Of a DNA stretch of 48,000 nucleotides, positions 21,131 to 30,148 are shown in pieces. The DNA lies in assembly GCF_010093535.1 (NCBI RefSeq), contig NW_022985234.1, forward strand, positions 1 through 48,000, written 5' to 3'. The stretch comes from Lindgomyces ingoldianus (Eukaryota > Ascomycota > Dothideomycetes > Pleosporales > Lindgomycetaceae). The notes under the pieces are model-generated. The model was not told where the DNA came from. It saw only the letters and a program-made list of their open reading frames with translations, and made no database searches. Numbering within the stretch: position 1 is the first letter of the stretch; every line of letters begins with the position of its first letter. The translations under genes were made by a program, and so were the position numbers.

Positions 21131-22079
21131 AGAAGTAATAAATAGCATAGGTTAGTTTTAATTTAAAACATAACATAGTTTATTATCTAAAGTAAAAAAA
21201 AGTAGTAAAAGTAATTAAGTGTAGTAATTTAATTAGTAAGTTTTACTAAGTAACTTACACTATAGTAGAGGTTAGCAGCAGAGAGTGTGAGAAGACAGAG
21301 AACAGTTAAGCGCGCTAGTCCTAGTGTTTTATAGTAAGGGCTGCAACCTTTCTAGATTAGGCAGTCTATAATATTAAGCGTGTATATTGCAGCTAATGTT
21401 TATTCTTACATTTATAATTACACTTATTATTATAACTTTATATATAGTTTTTATTATAATTATAGCTTTTTTTACTTTATTTATTCTTTTTAAGCTAATT
21501 TTATTTTTTTTTTATAGTTACATTTATATTTACTTTTATAACTACTGCTTTTTTTATAAGTGTTACTGCGCTTATAACTTTATTTATAACTGCAGACATA
21601 GCTATAGTTATAATATTTACTTTATTTACTTTTTTTAAGCTAATTTTATTTTTTTTTTACTTATTTAAAGTGCTCTGCAACTTATATTATCTTAACATAG
21701 ATTACGCCTACTAATTAAGCTAGCACCTGCTATATATATAACAGCAACTGCTTTTAACAGCCAGCGTTTTACAGCATATAAAGGCAGGCTATTTCTCTAC
21801 CTTCTGCTTTTCTTTACTCTTAGCATTACCTCTAGCACTAACTTTTTGCGCCTTACTTTTAGCATTAACTTACTTAATAGCTTTTTACTTTTTACTTTTT
21901 ACTTTTTATTACTTACTTTTTACTTTTTTATTTAATAGTAAGCTACTATATATAATCTATACATATCTAAAACTAATAAAGTAAAGTAGATAAAGTATTA
22001 ACTTACTTTCTAACTTTACTTTTTACTTTTTTAAGCTATTTATCTTAACTACTATCTACCTTACGCGCGCTAGCTATAA
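21131..22079. other. Central region between the divergent genes of the TIR element
   Basis: Extremely AT-rich. An open frame at 21387-21638 encodes only Phe/Ile/Tyr-rich low complexity and is a by-product of composition. A run of TTTTTACTT-like words lies at about 21,880-21,925. It may hold the divergent promoter of the two decayed genes (inference). Confidence 0.4.
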
Positions 22080-25000
22080 CTATAGTCTACTATAAAAATG
22101 TTTATAAAGTCTGTAAGAAGTACTAGCTGCTTATTAGTAAAGTAGACCTTACTAGCATGCTGTAAGCTTATAATACCTCTGCTGCGCTAGTAATAGCCTA
22201 CCTAAGGGCTAATAAGAACATGCTTAACCTTAGCACTAGCGCTAAAAGAGCTATTATTACTGCAAAGCTTGCAGTAGGCAACAGCATCTGTGTAGGTGTA
22301 GACGCAGTACAGGGCTTTCTTAACATTAATGTCTTTGCCTACCTTACACATAAAAAGCTTACGCGCGCTTTAGCTAGCTAAAACAACTAGAAGGTGTTTC
22401 TCCTTAAAGCTAGCGTTACATAGAAAGACCTTCTAAACCTTGTTACAGTGTGCGTTAGCTGCTTTATTAAGTTTAATATTATATTTACTATTTACCTTTT
22501 TAACACTATTACACCTGCTTATTATTAATAAGCCCTCTAGACCTAGAAGAAGATGCTAGCGCCTAGCAGCTACCTTATTCTTACTATGTCCTTCTACTTT
22601 TTTTATAATTCTGCTACATAGTTTAAACTTAACACTACTAAAGCCTCTAAATATATTTTTATTATTAAGTATAATTTAAAGAATTTACTTTAGCTGCTTA
22701 CTAATAAAAAGCTAGTAGCTTAACTTAGAGTTATTATTACTACTTAGATTTTACTAAACTTTATTTAGGCTAAAAAGTATAAGTAAGTAAAAAACACAGC
22801 TACAATAGTCTAAATATATATTAAGTAATGTAGTAATATTAGTAAAAGTAATATGTTTAGTCTAAAGCACACACTTTTATCTTTACTGCTTAAGAAGTTA
22901 CACTAGATAAGCGCTTAACAGCTCTAGGCCTAGGGGGCTGCACATAAAATAAGTAAGCTCTAATGCCGCAGTCGCCTCTACTAGGCTATAGTAGAGGCTG
23001 AGGATCCTAACATCGCCCTCCTCTAGGGCTCTAGGCGGCTCTGTGCGCTTGTAGAGGGCCTACAGACTGCAGCAGCTAGTCTTACAAGTTAGTTCCCCTA
23101 GAAAATGTTACCTTTTATCTTATTCTATGCAGATTATGCCTAGGCTAGTGTTCTTATTAAGCTGCAGCGCAGGTAAATAGACTAGTTTAAGAGTAAAGGC
23201 AGTTAGCTTAGGTTAAGTTTCTTATAGTAGTTTCTATGTATATAGACTTCTATAAAGCTATATAATAGCATTATATAGCTAGAATAAATAGACAAATTAG
23301 ACTAACTTATAAGTACACTATACACTTTTAATATTATGTAACTAAGATAGCTATAACATGTCTATGTTAGACTAGTTAGTATCTTTAGGGTCTAAAGGCG
23401 CATAGAAGATATTATTAACTGCTTTAGTATATACAGCAGTATAGATAAACTTAGCCTTATTAGGGTTAATTAACTCTAGGTTAATAATAATAAAACTTAG
23501 TAAAATACTTTAAGCTAGTTAAATAATATTTTAGTTAAATTTTATAACTTTTTTATTAAGCTTATTAAAACTTATTTAAATAATATTAAGACTTATTACT
23601 ACTACATTATACTAAGCATTAAATAAGTAAGAATATATCTCTTTTTTCTTTTAAAGCTAACTTACTAGTGTAAAAACCTTTTAAGTAATAAACTAATAAG
23701 TATAATTATTTTTTAACTTCTTACTAAAACTATGCTCTAGGCTAGCTTAAAGATAGGTAGTATATCTACTAGTTAGTGCTAGGTAGTTAAATGTTAAGTT
23801 TACATTATGTGTTCTATTCTTTAAGTCCTGCATATCTAGCTTATACATATAGTTTACATACTTAAGTATAAGGTTAATAGCTTTAAATGTATTTTTTTGC
23901 CTAGCAATATTTACTAAACTAGAGGCTAGAATAGCACGCTAAAGTTCTAGGTTAGACACCTTATTTGTAAGAAGCTACTGTAGGTGTAGCATTTTAAAAC
24001 TATAGCGCTATTAGTTGCTGCTATAAAACAAGATAATTAATAGATTAACTATTTAGTAAATTAGGCTAATATTACTAAACTTAATAGTGTGCTTAAGTGT
24101 AAAGAATACTTTAATTTTTTAAAAGTATTAATAAAGCATTATAAGATTACTAGTAATAAAAGCACTGCCTTTCTAAGCCTAGTATGTAAAGATGCTTAGC
24201 TAAATACTGTTAAAGACTTTTTTATACTACACTAGTGTAAAATAATAAATAGCATTGTTAACTAGGCCTAGTAATTTCTTATAAGTAGATGTGTTAAAGT
24301 TGCTAATTATTTTAGTAAAATAACTTTAATAAGCTATTTTAGTATAAAAAAAAAAAAAAATCTAAGTATCTTAACTTAACTAGATAAGTAAAGTAACTAA
24401 ATAATACTTAACATTATTATAGTTAATACTAGTTTACTTCTAGTAAGTAATATTATAAAGTATATTTAAAAAAGACTTAACACTATTAAAACTGCTTTAA
24501 TAAGTTCTAATAATTATATAAGTTAGAGCCTAGAGAATATAGAAATATGCAAAAGGGCTAACTATCTAGTTACAGCAATTATACAGACAGCAAGCAAGCT
24601 GCTGCTTATAACAGACACTTTAGATATGCTCTACTGTCTTCTAATTACCTTATATTAGCTAAAGATAATTAGAAAATATAGTAAAAGTATTAAATAAAAA
24701 GTTTTTACTTAGCCTAAACTACTTAATTTAAATGTTGTTATAAACTTTATATGTCCCCTTAATAGTACCTTTATTATAGAAGATAGCACTAAGGTTTTAG
24801 ACCTAACTAACTAGCTGTAGCAGAAGAACGTTAACTAACAGCATACTTAAAAGGGCTATAGCATGTAAATTAAACATTAACTGTATAGCAGCTCTATGCA
24901 TAAAACTTACTATGCTTAAAAAATAATAATATATAATCTTTTTTAATATTAAATCTTATTTTATACTAGGGGCCTAGTATATAGATTCTACTTAAAGGGA

Positions 25001-25690
25001 AATAGTATAGTTAAGCATGCTCTGTTAAAGACTGCCTTTTAGTAGCTATAGGCACTTAACAGCAAGAGCAGTTGTAAGATTACACATAATTTATGTTAGC
25101 ACACTTAAAGCATAATTATAGGTTTAGTCTAGATAGTTAAAATTATTATAAATAATAATAAGCTAAAAGTTTTAAGCTATAGTTATTACTATTTTAGTAA
25201 ACTTTTTAGCGCTAGAATTAAAGAGAGATGTTAGAGAATATACTTACTAAACTCTTAACTATTTTATAATATGTTTAATTTTTTTATTAATAATCTTATA
25301 GAAGTTGCATAAGCTAAAACTAAACATAACTTTAATAACACGCCTTTTTATATTACTACTATAAAAATAATGTTTAAGCATTTTTAAAAAATAATTTAAT
25401 TACTTCTTAGCACACTTTTACATAATAATAGAAGTAATTAAGTAGAGAGTAGAATTAGTTAACACTTTTTTTACTTTATAACTAGACTAAGCACTCTAAC
25501 AGTTTTACATTAAATTCTAAAGTAATAAGGACTACTTTAGTGCAGTAACTGTAATCTAGCTGTTAAAATTACTAATATTAAAGCTACTTATTTTTACCTT
25601 AGTCTTAATATTATACTTTATAAAAAAGAAGTGCGCTACTAATAAGTTAAGTTTATATAATAGCTTCCTAATATTAACTATATTTTTAGA
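22080..25690 (+). pseudogene. Decayed plus-strand gene(s) of the TIR element, unrecognised
   Basis: A single plus-strand frame stays coding-like for most of 22,080-25,690 if TAA/TAG are read as former Gln codons, which would make a protein of over 1,000 residues or two consecutive ones. The best-kept part is about 22,880-23,200, with GAAHKISKL, a VEAEDPNIALL..GSRRLCALVEGL stretch and a FILFYADYA stretch. Later parts include FICPLNSTFIIEDSTKVLDL near 24,750 and SSSMHKTYYA near 24,890. The near-uniform Gln-to-stop pattern is RIP-like. I do not recognise the family: no RT, RNase H, tyrosine recombinase or helicase motif was seen. It could be a transposase or a cargo gene. Confidence 0.55.
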
Positions 25691-26431
25691 TATATATTAA
25701 TTTTTTAAAAGTATCTTTAAACTATATAGTTGTTCTAAAGCTACACAAATATGCAATATACAGGTAGTAGATAAATAGGTATATAGGACTAAATTAACAT
25801 AAAAGGCGTGTAGAAAGTTACTAATACTAAAATTAAGCTATTTTAAAAGCTAAAGTACTTTTATAAGTTTATCTGCCTAAGATGTAGGAGGCTAGTAAGT
25901 AGTTAGTAGGTGCGCGTTAGACAAAAGATTAGAAGAGTTAAGCAGCAGAGAAGATAATAAGAGCATAAGAAGTAGTAAGAATAACTCTATAGTATACTGC
26001 AGATTAAAATGCTAGAAGGTAGAAAAGCCTTAAGACAATGTTATTAAAATAAAAGATATAATAAAGCTAGTAAAGTAAGTAAGTAGTAAGTGTTAAGTAA
26101 AAAGATAATAATAAATAATATATTTTTACACACAAAAGCTAGAATTTTCCTGTTAAAGTAAAATTAATTATAGGTATAGTACTAATAATAGTATAAAAAA
26201 AGTAAGAAAGTTGTAGCTACCTAAAGGGGGCTAAAAATTATTAAAAAGTTAATTTTCTAGCTATAGTTAAAAGAATTAGAAGTGTTACACTTACACAGGC
26301 GCACTAAAGTCTCTTAGATAGGAGGAGCTTTAAGAAAATTATAGCTTCTAATTAGTTTAGAAAAAACTTAGTAGACTGTAAGAAAACAGCTTTACTTTAA
26401 GGAGTATAGTGTGGCGCTAATTAAAGCCTCG

Positions 26432-26462
26432 ACCGTCTGAGCTCGCTGAGATAAGCACGGCC
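26432..26462 (-). repeat. Right terminal inverted repeat and target duplication
   Basis: ACCGTCTGAGCTCGCTGAG runs into ATAA at 26454, and the duplicated target GCACGGCC is 26455-26462. Confidence 0.85.
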
Positions 26463-26859
26463 CAAACATATCACGATTACGTGATCGCAAACTCCTCGCT
26501 TGCACGCACGAACTAGGGCTTCTCTCCCTATCCACCAAAGCTCAGGAGGCAGCCCCTGCAGTCCCACTGGTCCTCTACCAATCAGTACGGCTCTCGCAAC
26601 ACTAACTCTTGGCTCGGTCGGAATACGCTCTCATGCGTGCTTTGCAACAGCACGAACAAGTCACAAAGCCTGGGCTCAGCTTTGTTCACTCTTTTCTCTG
26701 TCATCCCCCCGCCACACATCATCATGTTCGAACCGATTGTTGACGTAAGAGTTCCAATCCCGCTCCCAGTTTCATATACTAATAGGACTACCATAGCCCG
26801 CTGCTCGGGACCGTTCGACCAAATTCCCACTGGACGGTCTAGCCTTCGACATATCTTCA
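26463..26859. other. Upstream region of the APH-like gene
   Basis: Balanced composition. A frame at 26725-26960 (from an ATG at 26725) overlaps the start of the APH-like gene in another frame. It has a possible GTAAGA donor just after its seventh codon, so an extra 5' exon for the APH-like gene is conceivable but not established. Confidence 0.45.
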
Positions 26860-27732
26860 ATGCCGCAAAAAACACTCATAGCCCATGGGAAGGCTGCGCC
26901 GGTCCTTCATTCACTTGGGGGAGTACAAATCGTGCGACTCTCCCGCAGCCTTATCCTTAAGAGTGGTACAGGCGTTCTTGCTTCGGAAGGCGAAACAATG
27001 AGATACGTTATGACGGCTTGTCCGGAAGTAAGGTTACCCAAAGTGCACCGCTACTTTAATGTCGATTCCCCCTCCTCATACTTCGGTGTGGAAGGCTACA
27101 TAGTCATGGACTATGTGGAAGGCCGTTCTCTGGACAGCTGTTGGGACCAACTTAACCAAGAGGCACAAAAGGATCTCGTCACTCAGGTCGCAGCCATGGT
27201 CAATCAGCTACAATCTATCCATTCCGACAGCCCAGGTGTCATTCACGGGGGGATATCTCGCGGTATGTGGTTCAGCGACTACGGTGCAGGACCGTTTCCA
27301 ACCAAAGCCGTGTTCGAGAAGTGGGTAAACTGGAAACTCGCCCTTAGTAAGCATCTCAAGCAAGCGGCAGTAGAAGTTCCAGAAATCTCATATCGTCACT
27401 TTGTCCTCACTCATGGGGATCTTAGTCCACGGAACCTGATATTGGATGCTGATAATCAGCTTTGGCTGATCGATTGGGGCTGCGCCGGATTCTACCCTCC
27501 GATATTTGAAGCTGCTACTCTGAAACACCAGGTGCAGTTTCGCAGTTTCACGCAACCACTGCTTCCGCTTATCTATAACAACACCGACGAGATGGCGCAG
27601 CTTGAGAGCTGCTCATATGGTATTAATCGTGTTGTATTTTCGCTCCCGCCGGAGATGGCTGAGGCGGGCGTGACGGATTACTATAGGAGGAAAACAGTCG
27701 AAAACCAGGAAATCTGCAGTAAGAAACAATGA
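26860..27732 (+). CDS. APH-family (aminoglycoside-phosphotransferase-like) small-molecule kinase homolog
   Basis: It encodes 290 residues with the kinase-like fold of the APH family (Pfam APH). Lys34 in LILKSG is the candidate ATP-binding lysine and Glu43/45 the partner. IVMDYVEGRSL (81-91) is the hinge. HGDLSPRNLILD (185-196) is the catalytic loop with Asp187 and Asn192. LWLIDWGCAG (201-210) supplies the metal-binding Asp205. All key residues are present, so it may be active. In fungi such proteins are numerous and their substrates mostly unknown; drug resistance should not be assumed. The start at 26860 places the beta-1 strand (GVQIVRLS) at 21-28, as in relatives, but a short extra 5' exon is possible. 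It sits 400 bases from the right end of the 8.9-kb element, probably cytosolic. Confidence 0.85.
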   Translation: MPQKTLIAHGKAAPVLHSLGGVQIVRLSRSLILKSGTGVLASEGETMRYVMTACPEVRLPKVHRYFNVDSPSSYFGVEGYIVMDYVEGRSLDSCWDQLNQEAQKDLVTQVAAMVNQLQSIHSDSPGVIHGGISRGMWFSDYGAGPFPTKAVFEKWVNWKLALSKHLKQAAVEVPEISYRHFVLTHGDLSPRNLILDADNQLWLIDWGCAGFYPPIFEAATLKHQVQFRSFTQPLLPLIYNNTDEMAQLESCSYGINRVVFSLPPEMAEAGVTDYYRRKTVENQEICSKKQ

Positions 27733-28359
27733 TATTTAGATTGTTCCACGTATTAGCCAGTCAATCGTGAAACATCTTCTCGTGTTTCATTCTCAGAATG
27801 GTGAATATAGACTCTCGTTTATCAGTCATCCATCCATCCATCCATCCTTTTAGCCCCGCAATTCATTCTAGCAGAGGCCCGATCGATACCATGTATAATG
27901 CAGTGTGAATCAGATATGATCCTCCCAACGTCGCAGATATTTTTAACGAGTAATTTCAGCCGCTGATTTCCAGCCCAGATTTTCGTGAATATTTTGAGCG
28001 AGAAAGAGGCAACAGCCTAGGAACGCGTCGAAACAGTCCCAAAATATCGAATAAACATCCACAAAACAGCCGCTTGCTGGGGGGAGAAGACAGCAGACAG
28101 GACACGCGGTGCAGCGACGCGATGGCGACGCTGCGACAGTCAACATGCCGGCGTGCCGGTGAGGGGAAACTATCACCACCACACAATACAACGCAGCGGG
28201 ACAACCACAGAGATACTGTGGTGGGTAAGGATCCAGGAGGTGTGGAGAGGGGACCGACTCGCAGTCGGGAGGAGGATAGCTATGACAATAGAAAAATCGT
28301 TGATTTTGTTGATTATTACAATAATATACCATAAGTTACTAATTGATGAATGAATGAAT
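27733..28359. other. Intergenic, no supported gene
   Basis: Several overlapping open frames on both strands at 27.94-28.35 kb show no signal, domain or codon pattern; I treat them as chance. It includes the CATC microsatellite at 27826-27847. Confidence 0.5.
27826..27847 (+). repeat. CATC tetranucleotide microsatellite
   Basis: Five to six CATC units in a row, downstream of the APH-like gene. Confidence 0.9.
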
Positions 28360-28585
28360 GCCTGAGGTTGGGTGAGGAGCGAAGCAGCCCTGCCTAGATG
28401 TTTGCAGTAGTCACACGATAGTCGAATGCGTCGTCACCATAGTCGTATGCATCTCACCATAGTCTATGTTGCCGAGATTTACCCGCTTATTTCGCGTATA
28501 TATAGACTCCTACAAAGGACTCCTTGAGCAATCAATAAAATCCAGTTCCTCATGCCTCTAGTGCTTCACGTAGCTTCACACTAGA
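28360..28585 (+). repeat. Probable solo LTR remnant
   Basis: A TATATATAGACTC box near 28,498 is followed by GCAATCAAT, CCAGTTCCTCATGCCTCTAGTG and an ending AGCTTCACA. The same order of words appears at 10,940-11,035. This fits the promoter and R/U5 part of an LTR. The left boundary is uncertain. Confidence 0.5.
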
Positions 28586-28604
28586 AGTTGGCCGAACGAG
28601 CAAA

Positions 28605-28868
28605 GTTTGACTGGCAGCGGAGTCTGTATTTAAAACCATTTTGCTGTATACAGTATAACTTCATGCTCTGCTTAATTTGTTGCACGTGTCTCACGCGATA
28701 TCATACACATGTACTGCACTATTCACTCATTAGGACTCGCTCCTTTCTTGTACAGTATATAGTCAGCCTAGAAGCTCCTTAGACCTTACAATACACTGGT
28801 ACAATTCACCTTGTTTGGATCTCAATGCCTTGTCGGCTCGCTTACCCTATGACCCCTTCTCAGCTCAT
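28605..28868 (+). repeat. Repeat A+B, contiguous copy
   Basis: Bases 28605-28680 match 13540-13613 directly, and 28682-28868 match 14946-15145 inverted. So the two fragments that flank the secreted protein gene at 14089 are adjacent here. Confidence 0.8.
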
Positions 28869-29394
28869 GCAAGAGAAAGCGTCGGGTGGCGCACCTTCGA
28901 AGGCCGCATGGCTGTGTGGCTTGACTGAAAACAGCCACCAGCGCTAATTTACTGGTGGGGGGGCTCTGCCCCCAAGGCTCACCTGTGCCCTTGACGTTTT
29001 CCCCACGGCCTAGGCAGTAGCATTGCGCATCATCTTCTCTCACGTCAAGCGCACTCTGTTCACTGAGCTGCGAGAGCACAATCTTCCAAGCCCGAATATT
29101 TCCCTGGTCCTGCAGCATCGCAGGTCCGCTCGCATTGCAGTCACGCACGCTATGCTTTCCAATCGATCATTCCTCATTGTCGATGATCTACGTCTAGACA
29201 ACCCTTCGACTGTGCACCTCGGCTGCATCTTCGTTACCGTACCCATTGCCTGGCAGTAAGTGGAGGCTTCTTCCTTGTATGAGGGTAAAATCATCTGAGG
29301 AAATGTAGCTGCTCATCCCCCCTACTTTGCTCAGCTGGCATCATCCATCCTTTCGGGAGTTCGCGACATTGAACAACAAGTGAAGGGGAACACC
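28869..29394. other. Upstream region of the kinase-like gene
   Basis: Balanced composition, no recognised domain. A GTAAGT donor-like site at 29,256 and a CTCAG acceptor-like site near 29,335 could bound an intron in the 5' untranslated region. This is only a possibility. Confidence 0.4.
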
Positions 29395-30087
29395 ATGGCC
29401 GACATACCAGCTTGCCGGAGGGCTCGATTCGACATCATAGATCTTAGCTACAGGCCCTCTAGGGGTAAGAGCTTTTTCCCGCTGGACTGTGTCCGGGACT
29501 ATCTTACCGAAGAGAGGATTAAAGAGATACTTTGCTGTGTCTGCGACCAATGTAAGACACATCGCAAATACTTCAACGGTGATGAACCTCTACAGTATCA
29601 GAAGTCAATAATGGGTGAACCTAGAACGAAAGAGAGATTAGATAATAGAAAACACAACCTGTTCGCTTTGTTGATCTACGTCGAACACCCCGTACTTATC
29701 ATGGGCTTTGCGGAACGGGGTAAAACCGACTGGTTCCTTGAGGTTGCCATGAGCTGGTTCAACGCGGAAAACATCAAGCTTTGTACTGGAGACTACAGCA
29801 TTTATGACCAAAAGTCATTCTCACGATTTGTTACCGAGTTCATCAAGCACCTGCCAGAATTCAGTGTACCACACATGGAATCGGGAGACTTCACCCATTA
29901 CGACGACGGCGTCATTCTTCCTTTCATCGAAGAGGAGGAGATTGGGCAAAGGATCGACAAGCAAGCAAGACTAGCATCTGAGAGTAAAAAAGGGAAGGTG
30001 ATCAGATTCAAGATCTATAAGGCCTATCAAAGGTTTCCGGCACGTACATTCTTACATTACATCCGAAATTTTCGGCCAAGCAGCTAA
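29395..30087 (+). CDS. N-terminal part of a protein-kinase-like gene, frame-shifted from its remainder
   Basis: This is a frame of 230 residues from the ATG at 29395; an in-frame ATG at 29380 adds five. It matches the region that, in a common fungal kinase-like family, precedes the kinase domain. FFPLDCVRDYLTEERIKEIL is followed by a segment LFALLIYVEHPVLIMGF, then DQKSFSRFVTEF and GVILPFIEEEEIGQ. It then enters the expected kinase beta-1/beta-2 strands (GKVIRFKIYKAYQRF). The usual Gly-rich loop is poorly kept (IGQRIDKQARLASESKKGK). The frame stops at 30087 while the kinase continues in frame +2 from 30002. I take both as one gene split by a short intron or an indel. Family memory is inferential; no search was run. 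Confidence 0.65.
   Translation: MADIPACRRARFDIIDLSYRPSRGKSFFPLDCVRDYLTEERIKEILCCVCDQCKTHRKYFNGDEPLQYQKSIMGEPRTKERLDNRKHNLFALLIYVEHPVLIMGFAERGKTDWFLEVAMSWFNAENIKLCTGDYSIYDQKSFSRFVTEFIKHLPEFSVPHMESGDFTHYDDGVILPFIEEEEIGQRIDKQARLASESKKGKVIRFKIYKAYQRFPARTFLHYIRNFRPSS
30002..30087 (+). other. Junction where the kinase-like gene changes reading frame
   Basis: Frame 1 is open to 30087 and frame 2 is open from 30002, so a shift must fall between them. A 40-base intron 30044-30083 (GTACAT donor, CAG acceptor) would repair the frame, as would 29998-30097 (GTGATC donor, CTAAC branch site at 30084, CAG acceptor). A one-base indel near 30,037-30,042 would also do so and keep the frame-2 stretch SEIFGQAANHGQHAS. 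The first intron is unusually short. Confidence 0.5.
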
Positions 30088-30148
30088 CCATGGCCAGCAT
30101 GCTTCGACGGTCACGTGGTTTGCGAGGAAGAAGATCGAATCACTAGAG

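Larger units (their letters stand above)
17521..26454. mobile_element. 8.9-kb TIR transposon with 8-bp target duplication, RIP-degraded
   Basis: Both ends carry the same inverted tip, starting TTATCTCAGC, and are flanked by a perfect direct repeat GCACGGCC (17513-17520 and 26455-26462). Base composition switches sharply at both ends: GC-balanced outside, strongly AT-rich inside except for about 120 bases at the left tip. Inside are two decayed genes pointing away from a central region: minus strand about 17.65-21.13 kb, plus strand about 22.08-25.69 kb. I find no RT, integrase, DDE signature or LTR. Eight-base duplications occur in hAT, Mutator-like and Zisupton-type elements; the tip does not match the usual hAT pattern. 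The superfamily is left open. Confidence 0.8.

Noticed and set aside
21387..21638. A hydrophobic 83-residue frame that could be a membrane protein.
   Set aside because: It is Phe/Ile/Tyr low complexity produced by extreme AT content inside a degraded element.
17521..26454. A Starship-type giant element.
   Set aside because: There is no recognisable tyrosine-recombinase captain gene, the size is small, and the TIRs with an 8-bp duplication point to a DDE-type transposon.
26860..27732. An antibiotic-resistance aminoglycoside phosphotransferase.
   Set aside because: Only the fold and catalytic motifs are shared; fungal members of the APH family are numerous and mostly of unknown substrate.
27943..28334. 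Overlapping frames of 82-129 residues on both strands.
   Set aside because: No domain, signal or codon preference is seen, and neighbouring frames are equally open. I read them as chance in an intergenic region.
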